Of a stretch of 64,000 nucleotides of DNA, positions 24,755-31,560 are shown piece after piece. Each line of letters starts with the position of its first letter. Within the stretch, counting starts at the first letter, position 1. The notes below the pieces were generated by a model. That model saw only the letters and a list, made by a program, of their open reading frames with translations. It had not been told where the DNA came from and did not search any database. The position numbers were made by a program, and so were the translations under genes. Source of the DNA: JAKAVN01 sp963796565 (GTDB taxonomy: Bacteria; Desulfobacterota; Binatia; Binatales; Binataceae); assembly GCA_963796565.1 (NCBI GenBank), contig CAWCMA010000007.1, positions 434,001 to 498,000 on the forward strand, in the 5' to 3' direction.

Positions 24755-25549
24755 ATGGTTGCCGACAATCTCAAACTCGACGGCAAGCTGGCGGTCATCA
24801 CGGGGGCCGGCCGCGGGCTGGGCCGCGCGATGGCGACGCGGCTGGCCGGGGCCGGCGCCGATATCGTCGCCGCGGCGCGCACGGTCGAGCAACTCGAAGA
24901 AACCGCGGCCGAAGTGCGCAAGCTCGGGCGCAAGTGCCTGGTCGTGCCGACTGACGTCTCGCGTTCCGAGGACGTCAACGCGATGGTCGTGGCGGCGGTC
25001 AAGGAGTTCGGCAAGGTCGACGTGCTCATCAACAACGCCGGCGCCGGCGAGGACTCCTTCGGCAAGACCATCGACCAGATAAGCGACGAGGAATGGCGCC
25101 GCGGCGTCGACATCAACCTCTCCAGCCAATTCTACGGCTGCCGTGCGGTGATTCCGCAGATGCTCAAGCAGAAGCGCGGCAAAATCATCAACGTCGCCTC
25201 GGGCTACGGACTGCGCGGCGGCAAACACAACTACATGTACGCCTGCTCCAAAGGCGCGGTGTTGCAGTTGACGCGCTCGATGGCGCTGACTTACGCCGAC
25301 CACAACATCCAGACCAATTGCATCGTGCCCGGTATCTTTCCGCACAACGAACGCCTGATGGCATTCTTCAAGGGTGGCAAGTTCATCCCGATGGGCCGCG
25401 GCGGACAGGACGACGACGTGGGTCCGCTGGCGATCTTCCTTAGTTCGGAAGCTTCCAACCATATCAACGGCGCGCTGATCAAGATCGACGGCGGCGGCTT
25501 GGCCGGCGGCATCACACCCACCGGCGTCGCGCCGCGACCGACTACGTGA
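24755..25549 (+). CDS. SDR-family oxidoreductase
   Basis: This 264-residue classical SDR has TGAGRGLGRAMA (cofactor), NNAGAGEDSFG, catalytic Ser in VASGYG and YACSKGAV with active-site Tyr and Lys. The C-terminus has IKIDGGGLAGG. A GGAGG is only 4 nt from the ATG. The SDR gene 19 nt downstream is a divergent homologue, suggesting that the two function together or as a heteromer. Substrate unknown. Confidence 0.92.
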   Translation: MVADNLKLDGKLAVITGAGRGLGRAMATRLAGAGADIVAAARTVEQLEETAAEVRKLGRKCLVVPTDVSRSEDVNAMVVAAVKEFGKVDVLINNAGAGEDSFGKTIDQISDEEWRRGVDINLSSQFYGCRAVIPQMLKQKRGKIINVASGYGLRGGKHNYMYACSKGAVLQLTRSMALTYADHNIQTNCIVPGIFPHNERLMAFFKGGKFIPMGRGGQDDDVGPLAIFLSSEASNHINGALIKIDGGGLAGGITPTGVAPRPTT

Positions 25550-25568
25550 AGGCAGGCAAGAGGGCATC

Positions 25569-26357
25569 ATGGCGCTTCCCCAGGGACTGAACGATTTCGC
25601 GCTGACCGACAAGGCGGCGCTGGTGATTGGCGCGGAGCATCCGGCGGGCCGGGTTGCCGCCGCCACGCTGGCCGAGGCCGGAGCCCGGCTGATGATCGCA
25701 TCGCAGGAGCCGGGCACCGACGAACAGATCAAGGAGACCGTCAAGGCGGTGCAGGCGGCGGGCGCCAAGGCGGCGCCGATAACCCAGGTGCAGAACGCGA
25801 TCATCCGCGCCGACGTGCGTTCGACGATCGACAAGGCGGTCAAGCGCCTGGGCGGGCTCGACGTGATGGTGACGGCGCTCGATGTGCCCTACTATGCGCC
25901 GGCCGAGGCGGGAGATGACGCGATTTTCGATCGCGTGATGGAACGAAACGTGAAAAGCGTGTGGATGGCGTGTCAGGAGGGCGCGCGCGCGATGCATCAG
26001 CGCGGCGGCTCGATCGTGGTCATCAGCTCGGTACTCGCGGAACGCGGCGTACCCGGCGCGTCGCTCTACTGCGCAGCCAAGGGCGCGGTAGCGAACCTGG
26101 TGCGCGCGCTGGCGCTGGAATGGGCGCGTGTGAACGTCCGTATCAATCTGCTCGAAGCGGGCTGGATGACCGAAGAGGGAAGTCCGGCGCTGGCCGGCGA
26201 CGAGTTCGCGGCCAATCTGCTCAAGTACCTGCCATACAAGCGCCTGGTGCAACCCGAGGAGCTGGCTGGAGCGCTGCTCTACCTGGCCTCGCCGGCGTCG
26301 GGCTTTGTCACCGGCGAGGCGGTCGCGATCGACGGCGGCCTGCTCTGCCGGGTGTGA
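25569..26357 (+). CDS. Divergent SDR-family oxidoreductase
   Basis: This 262-residue SDR retains the YCAAKGAV active-site motif and the DGG-type C-terminus (VAIDGGLLCRV). The N-terminal cofactor motif is aberrant: the usual TGxxxGxG reads IGAEHPAGRVAA, so two of the three glycines are replaced. NNAG is also replaced (VTALDVPYYAPAEAG). It may use the cofactor in an altered way or serve as a non-catalytic partner of the SDR encoded just upstream. The gene is spaced 19 nt from that gene and convergent with a cupin gene 12 nt away. Confidence 0.85.
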   Translation: MALPQGLNDFALTDKAALVIGAEHPAGRVAAATLAEAGARLMIASQEPGTDEQIKETVKAVQAAGAKAAPITQVQNAIIRADVRSTIDKAVKRLGGLDVMVTALDVPYYAPAEAGDDAIFDRVMERNVKSVWMACQEGARAMHQRGGSIVVISSVLAERGVPGASLYCAAKGAVANLVRALALEWARVNVRINLLEAGWMTEEGSPALAGDEFAANLLKYLPYKRLVQPEELAGALLYLASPASGFVTGEAVAIDGGLLCRV

Positions 26358-26369
26358 TTGCGCCGCGGC

Positions 26370-26738
26370 TCATCCGAGCGCGGCGGTCACCAGCAGCGTG
26401 CTCTCCTCGAGTGCCTCGACCGAATGAGATACCGCGCCTTCGACCATCGCCAGCATGCCCGCTCCCAGCTCGCGCGCGGTATTCCCGCTGCTGAAACGGA
26501 TACGCCCGGACAAGACCTGAACGCTGGCCGCCTTGCGTGTGGCGTGCTCCTTCAGATGCGCGCCGGACTTGAGCATCAGTAACGTTACGGTCAGGTCGTC
26601 GTTCTTGACGATACTCATCGAGGCGCGGTCGTTCTTTTGCCATTGCGGCTCGTCCGCCACGTGACGGCGCGCGTCCTCGAGTGCGAAAACTCCGAACGGG
26701 CCGCGAGCACGCTCGCCGGTCTTGTCGTCCTGATCCAT
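26370..26738 (-). CDS. Cupin-domain protein
   Basis: This 122-residue single-domain cupin has a first motif, LKSGAHLKEHATRKAASVQVLSG, which gives the G-x5-H-x-H-like pattern in altered form (H-x3-H), and a second motif, AGMLAMVEGAVSHSVEAL, which supplies the later His. The metal site is therefore recognisable but not canonical. Small cupins of this type are often unknown in function or act in sensing or stress. The first ~35 residues are polar and precede the barrel. It is separated by ~50 nt from the FabL-like SDR, read in the same direction. Confidence 0.8.
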   Translation of the reverse strand: MDQDDKTGERARGPFGVFALEDARRHVADEPQWQKNDRASMSIVKNDDLTVTLLMLKSGAHLKEHATRKAASVQVLSGRIRFSSGNTARELGAGMLAMVEGAVSHSVEALEESTLLVTAALG

Positions 26739-26788
26739 CCGTCTTCACCTCCGAAACGCTCCGATGTGAATTGTTTTTTACTTCGCGC

Positions 26789-27559
26789 TCAGACCACGAA
26801 CGGCGACGCCAGCGAAAGGCCGCCGTCGACCATGATGGTCTGAGCAGTGAGAAAGGCGGCGTCCGGCCTGCAGATAAGACAGACCACGGCGGCGATATCG
26901 TCGGCGCTGGGGACGCGTTTCAGCGCCGAGCGCTCGGCCGCGGCTCGCGCGATTCGTTCGAAGTCCTCGCCCATGTAAAGGCGCGACGAGTCGCTGTCGA
27001 TCAGCGCGAAGTTGACCCCGTTGACCGTGATGCCGCGCGGGCCGAGCTCGAAGGCGAAGTCGCGCACCATGCTCTCGAGCGCCGCCTTGGCCGCGCCCAG
27101 GGCGCCATGGCCGGTGGTAAAACGGATCGAGTCGATCCCCGAGATCATCACGACGCGGCCGCCCGCGCCCATCAAGCGCGCGCTCTCCTGCACCGCGGCG
27201 ACAAAGCCGCCGACGCTCAGATTGAAGGTACGGGACAGGTGATGCGGCTTGAGCTCGAGCAGCGGCCGAAAGGCGGTTGCAGCGGCGTTGGCGATGAGAA
27301 TGTCGACGCGGCCAAGCTGCTCGCCGGCGCGGCGAACCATCGCGCGCACCTGCTCGTCCTCGCCAAGGTCGGCTTGTAGCAATATCGAGCGCGGCGCGAA
27401 TGCACGAATTTCCTGGAGCGTGTGCCGTGCGCTCTGTTCGTCGCGGCGGTAGTTGAGCGCCAGTGTCGCGCCGCCGCGCGCCAGCCGCAGCGCCGTCGCG
27501 CGGCCCAGACCGCGCGTGCCGCCCGTTACTATCGCCACCTTGTCTTCGAACTCGCCCAT
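26789..27559 (-). CDS. FabL-like SDR lacking the catalytic tyrosine
   Basis: The closest resemblance I can see for this 256-residue protein is FabL (YgaA-type enoyl-ACP reductase). It has VTGGTRGLGRATALRLA, the NAAATAFRPLLEL stretch and DSIRFTTGHGALGAAKAALESMV, followed by a DSDSSRLY-like loop and IMVDGGLSL. FabL carries Y-x6-K in this segment; here the position holds His, and the SIRY tyrosine is Phe, while the Lys is kept. It may be a reductase of altered mechanism or a non-enoyl SDR. It is divergent from the bactofilin gene. Confidence 0.85.
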   Translation of the reverse strand: MGEFEDKVAIVTGGTRGLGRATALRLARGGATLALNYRRDEQSARHTLQEIRAFAPRSILLQADLGEDEQVRAMVRRAGEQLGRVDILIANAAATAFRPLLELKPHHLSRTFNLSVGGFVAAVQESARLMGAGGRVVMISGIDSIRFTTGHGALGAAKAALESMVRDFAFELGPRGITVNGVNFALIDSDSSRLYMGEDFERIARAAAERSALKRVPSADDIAAVVCLICRPDAAFLTAQTIMVDGGLSLASPFVV

Positions 27560-27774
27560 CGCTGCGAGATTATCAAAAGTTTCGGCAAAAGCCTTGGTAG
27601 AGAACGAACCGCGGCAGCCAGCTCGTGGGAAGCTTGCGTATGCGTCACTGGACTCTATTTGAGCAGAGAATATTTGCTCCAGATAAGCAAAGAATTCGTG
27701 CGTAACGAGGAAGTTTGCACCCCGATGATTTTGTCGTCATAGTTTTTGTCTCCCCGTCGATCCAAGAGGAATAA

Positions 27775-28110
27775 ATGGCAGCCACGGAAGAATCGCGAAT
27801 TGGCAAGGGCACCAAGGTTTCGGGCAATCTGCATTTTCACGGCACCGTCCGAATCGAGGGCGAGGCCGATGGCGAGATAGTCGGCGATGAGGTCGTGATT
27901 GCCGAGGGCGCGGTGGTTTCGGCCAAGATTACGGCGACCCGGCTGACCATCGCCGGCACCGTAAGCGGCGAGATAACGGTGCGCCAGCGCCTGGAACTGC
28001 TGTCGTCGGCGCGGCTGCACTGCACGATCAACACGCCCAGCCTTGTTCTCAACGAAGGCGCGCAATTCGAGGGCGATTGCCGGATGCCGCGCGACCGGAT
28101 GGCAGCCTAA
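27775..28110 (+). CDS. Bactofilin
   Basis: This 111-residue cytoskeletal protein forms a right-handed beta helix that polymerises without nucleotides, often at the inner membrane, in cell shape or polar organisation. The body is nearly all bactofilin domain: RIGKGTKVSGNLHFHGTVRIEGEADGEIVGDEVVIAEGAVVSAKI, with repeating turns of GxxxGxI and regularly spaced hydrophobics, ending LNEGAQFEGDCRM. The short charged N-terminus (MAATEESR) is typical. An AGAGGA lies shortly before the ATG. No peptidase partner (LmdC/M23) is adjacent. Confidence 0.93.
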   Translation: MAATEESRIGKGTKVSGNLHFHGTVRIEGEADGEIVGDEVVIAEGAVVSAKITATRLTIAGTVSGEITVRQRLELLSSARLHCTINTPSLVLNEGAQFEGDCRMPRDRMAA

Positions 28111-28200
28111 GCGCCGCGGCACAAGCCGATCGGGGCTGCGGCACGCGCCGCCACTGCGCACACCATCCGCGCCAGGCCGGCTCGCACTGATCGGAGAGTC

Positions 28201-28830
28201 TCAAGCGGCAGCGGCAACGAAACTCACCAGTGTGGTTTCGGTGGCGTCGCGCGCGCGGCGGCGCACGACGCGGCCGGCCTCGTCCAGTTCGAATTCCTCC
28301 GCGTCACCCATTCGCGGCTCGAACGTCCATAGCCGCCCCGCCTCGTCGCACCGGCGGTAGGTCTGCTTGGGAGAGGTGGCCACCAGCGTGTTCGGATCGA
28401 TCATCGCGACCCGCCCGATCCATCGCGCCTGCCCGCGAACGCGGACGTGCGCGATGATCAGCGCCTTGCACAGCATCAGGTCGGCGTCGACCTCGCGCAT
28501 GCGGCCGAGCTTGGAGCTCACCTCTTCACGTCCGCCGGCCGCGATGAGATGGCCGCGGATGAGATCGCCGGCGGCCTCGTAGCTGGCGCTGCGTTTGAAC
28601 GGCCCGCGGCTATAACGGGCCGCGACCGCGACGATGAAGCCGCCGGCGTCCAGACGCGCCTCGACCTCGTGACGGTTGAGGCCGTCGGGGCTGCGTCGCA
28701 CGCCGCGAATGAAACCGGCGGCGAAGGTTTCTTCCTCGATTGCGATTAGTTCGCCGCCGCGACGCAGCTCGTAGCGGTACTCGCCCGCGGGCAGTGCGGC
28801 GGCCGCCATAGGTGTCTGCTCAGATGCCAT
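28201..28830 (-). CDS. Hypothetical protein, 209 residues
   Basis: I do not recognise this family. The ATG at 28830 overlaps the stop of the upstream DUF72 gene by 11 nt, and the following codons (MASEQTPMAAAALPAGEYRYELRRGGELI) look coding, so this start is preferred over the long frame upstream that is antisense-type sequence. The protein is soluble and beta-rich by eye, with RRSPDGLNRHEVEARLDAGG and a C-terminal RRCDEAGRLWTFEPRMGD; the last residues VVSFVAAAA-type are hydrophobic. It resembles a small lipocalin-like or attH-like barrel in feel only. It is probably co-transcribed with the DUF72 gene. Confidence 0.75.
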   Translation of the reverse strand: MASEQTPMAAAALPAGEYRYELRRGGELIAIEEETFAAGFIRGVRRSPDGLNRHEVEARLDAGGFIVAVAARYSRGPFKRSASYEAAGDLIRGHLIAAGGREEVSSKLGRMREVDADLMLCKALIIAHVRVRGQARWIGRVAMIDPNTLVATSPKQTYRRCDEAGRLWTFEPRMGDAEEFELDEAGRVVRRRARDATETTLVSFVAAAA

Positions 28831-29533
28831 CGGCGAGCAGGCGCGCGAGCCGCGCGGCGAGTTCCGGCGCGCCGGTTTCGTGCTTGAAGTAGACGTAGAG
28901 CTCCTCGGCGCCTTCGCCCACGCGTGCCAGGCGCGCGGCCCATTGCTTGAGCGCCGCGTCGTCGTAGGTTTCCTTGCGCAGCCGCACGTAGACATACGGC
29001 GCGGTGCGCTCGACCGGGCTCGCCAGCCGATCGCTCTCGGCGATGCACAGTGCGGCGCCACCGTCGCTCAGCGCTTGCAGGGCCGAGTCGTCGTCGAACC
29101 ACGAGCGGTTCCGGAATTCGAAGGCCGTACGCAGGCGGCCGCCAAGCATCGCAATGAAATCGCGCAGCAACACCACGTCACGGGCGAAATCCGGCGGGAG
29201 TTGGAACAGCGCGGGGCCGAGGCGCTCGCCCAGCACCGCGGCGGTTTCGGCGAAGAAGCCGACGGTCTCGGCGGTGTCGCGCAGCCGCGCGAAATGCGTG
29301 ATGCGCTGCGGCGCCTTGAGCGCGAAGCGGAAGTGTGCCGGAGTCTGCTGCGCCCATCGCTCGAGCATCGCGCGCCTCGGCATCGCTCGAAACGTGTAAT
29401 TGATTTCCACGGTCGGCAGACGCTCGGCATAGTAGGCGAGCATCTTTGGACCCGGCAGCCTGGGCGGGTAGAAGGTTCCGAGCCATTCCTTGTAGCTGAA
29501 GCCAGAAGCGCCGATCCTTACCTGCGGGGCCAT
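28820..29533 (-). CDS. DUF72-family protein (TIM-barrel, YecE-like)
   Basis: This 237-residue DUF72 protein starts with QVRIGASGFSYKEWLGTFYP, the canonical opening (IGtsGwsY). It goes on with YAERLPTVEINYTF, HFRFALKAPQRITHFARLRD, LGPALFQLPPDF, AFEFRNRSWF, and ends with YVYVRL and LYVYFKHETGAPELAARLARLL, all family landmarks. DUF72 proteins adopt a TIM-barrel and resemble UV-endonuclease-like folds, but biochemical function is unknown. Its stop overlaps the start of the next gene. Confidence 0.94.
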   Translation of the reverse strand: MAPQVRIGASGFSYKEWLGTFYPPRLPGPKMLAYYAERLPTVEINYTFRAMPRRAMLERWAQQTPAHFRFALKAPQRITHFARLRDTAETVGFFAETAAVLGERLGPALFQLPPDFARDVVLLRDFIAMLGGRLRTAFEFRNRSWFDDDSALQALSDGGAALCIAESDRLASPVERTAPYVYVRLRKETYDDAALKQWAARLARVGEGAEELYVYFKHETGAPELAARLARLLADGI

Positions 29534-29874
29534 CCGCGATCGAACCTATTCGCGCGCGTCCGTTTGAACAAGTCGCAGCGATGCCGGCCCGAGATCGCGG
29601 ATGTATTGGCGATGCCTCCTCGGATGGCCGCGTAAGCAAACTTTGCGCAGGCAACATTCGGACCAGCGTTCGGCGGCATCCTGATAACCAAAACAATCGC
29701 GATGATGAACAATATCGAAAAAACTGTCTAGGAGAGTTCGCAGAGGGCTTTTTTTTACCAGAAATCTGTCCTAATAATGCTTATCGATGCCCATGATTGG
29801 CACAATTGGACGGTAGTCGGCATAGTGCAGAAGTGGGGGTTGGGCATAGCTTGCTCCAAAAGGGGATAGGAAAG
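29534..29874. other. AT-richer intergenic region
   Basis: This 341-base divergent promoter region separates the DUF72 gene and the small HTH gene. It is noticeably AT-richer than its neighbours (for example the runs near 29690-29790), in line with a regulatory or recently acquired segment. A possible -24/-12-like stretch near 29840 does not keep the GG-N10-GC spacing of sigma-54 promoters. No gene is supported. Confidence 0.5.
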
Positions 29875-30090
29875 ATGCCTTCGACTGGCGCAAAAGTTCT
29901 AACCGTCAACGAGCTCTCCGAGTACCTGCGGGTGCATCGCTCGACGATCTATCGGCTGCTGAAAAAGGGGCAGTTGCCGGGCTTCAAGATCGGCAGCGAC
30001 TGGCGCTTCAATGTTGAAGCGATCGACGAATGGCGTATGCATCAAGGCGCAGCGCAACTCGAAGAGCTACGGGCCGAAGTCGGTCACTGA
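29875..30090 (+). CDS. Small excisionase/BldC-type HTH protein
   Basis: This 71-residue protein consists almost only of a MerR-like HTH_17 domain: VLTVNELSEYLRVHRSTIYRLLKKGQLPGFKIGSDWRF, then VEAIDEWRMHQ. Such proteins are found as excisionases, as BldC-like regulators that coat DNA, and as small DNA-bending factors. The ATG follows ggataggaaag, a fair ribosome-binding site; an upstream TTG at 29797 would add 26 residues without similarity. No integrase or phage gene is near, so a chromosomal regulator is more likely than an excisionase. Confidence 0.88.
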   Translation: MPSTGAKVLTVNELSEYLRVHRSTIYRLLKKGQLPGFKIGSDWRFNVEAIDEWRMHQGAAQLEELRAEVGH

Positions 30091-30289
30091 TCCCCCCTGA
30101 CCACGCTCGCCACGCGCGGTCGGAGTGGGTCGCGCGGCGCTCCGCCGTTCCAATCCAATTCCCGTGGTGCGCAATAGTCATCGCCAGCGTATCGATCCGC
30201 CCCGCGCCCGGCCTTGGGCTGTAGGCGCGACTGGTGGCGGCGGCAGGCACTTGGCGGCCGCGGCGGCACGCGCGTAGACTGTGCGGGCG

Positions 30290-31474
30290 ATGCCGACTGA
30301 CATATCAAACAAGACGCGTTTATTCACGGAATCGGTCATCCGCGAGATGACCCGGCGAGCGCTCGCCTGTGGCGCGGTAAACCTGGCGCAGGGATTTCCC
30401 GATTTTGCCGCGCCCGCGGAACTCAAGGAGGCGGCCAAGCGCGCGATCGACGAGGACTATAATCAATACGCGATCACGCATGGCTCGCCTAATTTCCGCC
30501 GCGCGATCGCGGACAAGGCGCGCGCCTACAATCGGCTCGAATGCGATCCCGATCGCAACGTCACCGTGACCTGCGGCGCCACCGAGGCGATGGTCGCGAC
30601 GATGCTCGCGGTAATCAATCCGGGCGACGAGGTGATCATCTTCGAGCCGTTCTATGAGAACTATGGTCCCGACGTAATCCTGGCCGGCGCGACGGCGCGT
30701 TACGTGGCGCTGCGCGAGCCTGACTTTGCGATCGATCGCGGCGAGCTCGAAGCGGCTTTCGGCCCGCGCACCAAGGCGGTGGTCATCAACACGCCGCACA
30801 ACCCTTCGGGCAAAGTGTTCACCCGGTCGGAGTTGGAGTTGATCGCGGAGCTATGTCAGCGCCACGACACGCTCGCAGTGACCGACGAGATTTACGAGCA
30901 CATCATGTTCGACGGCGCGCGTCATCTGTCGATCGGCAGCCTGCCCGGGATGGCCGAGCGCACCATAACCATCAGTGGGCTCTCCAAGACCTACTCGATA
31001 ACCGGCTGGCGGCTGGCCTACGCGATAGCCTGCGAGCGGCTGACCGGGGCGATTCGCAAGGTCCACGACTTTCTTACGGTCGGCGCGCCGCACCCGCTCC
31101 AGGAGGCCGGCGCCGTGGCGCTCGCGATGCCCGAGTCGTTTTATGCTGAGTTGAAAGCGATGTATGAGCGCAAGCGCGCGGTCCTGCTCGCAGCACTCAA
31201 GGGCGCGGGACTCCGCTGTTGGATGCCGCAGGGCGCTTACTACATCATGACCGACATCGGCGAACTTGGCTTTAAGGACGACTTCGAGGCAGCCGACTTT
31301 TTCCTCGACGCGGTTGGCGTTGCCGCGGTGCCCGGCTCAAGCTTCTACCATCGCAACGAACTCGGCCATCGGATGCTGCGGTTCACCTTTTCGAAAAGCG
31401 ATCAGACGCTGGCCGCGGCGGCTGAACGCCTTGCGCACCTAGGCGAAAAGCTCGCCGCGCGCCGGCCTCGCTGA
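30290..31474 (+). CDS. PLP-dependent class I aminotransferase
   Basis: This fold-type I aminotransferase of ~394 residues resembles the kynurenine/methionine aminotransferase group (YbdL, KAT). It has VNLAQGFPDFAAP, YAITHGSPNFRRAI (substrate/PLP region), TCGATEAMVATM, NTPHNPSGKVF, the PLP-pyridine Asp in VTDEIYEHIMF, the Schiff-base Lys in ISGLSKTYSITGWRLAYA, and the carboxylate-binding Arg in HRMLRFTFSKSD. The ATG at 30290 is chosen; an in-frame GTG at 30281 adds three residues. The substrate is not fixed by context. Confidence 0.93.
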   Translation: MPTDISNKTRLFTESVIREMTRRALACGAVNLAQGFPDFAAPAELKEAAKRAIDEDYNQYAITHGSPNFRRAIADKARAYNRLECDPDRNVTVTCGATEAMVATMLAVINPGDEVIIFEPFYENYGPDVILAGATARYVALREPDFAIDRGELEAAFGPRTKAVVINTPHNPSGKVFTRSELELIAELCQRHDTLAVTDEIYEHIMFDGARHLSIGSLPGMAERTITISGLSKTYSITGWRLAYAIACERLTGAIRKVHDFLTVGAPHPLQEAGAVALAMPESFYAELKAMYERKRAVLLAALKGAGLRCWMPQGAYYIMTDIGELGFKDDFEAADFFLDAVGVAAVPGSSFYHRNELGHRMLRFTFSKSDQTLAAAAERLAHLGEKLAARRPR

Positions 31475-31560
31475 ACCGCATCGCGCCGTCGCGAGCGCAT
31501 GATCGTGGCCGCCTGGTCGCGCCGTCTCACTACAGCTTCGCGGTGCCGACGGAGGCGCCG

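Noticed and set aside
28830..29061. N-terminal extension of the 209-residue hypothetical protein
   Set aside because: It is an Arg/Ser/Thr-rich frame antiparallel in register to DUF72 codons; the DUF72 gene occupies the same strand in the proper frame.
29835..29855. Sigma-54 promoter before the small HTH gene (tgggcatagcttgct)
   Set aside because: The spacing between the GG and GC elements is one base short of the required ten.
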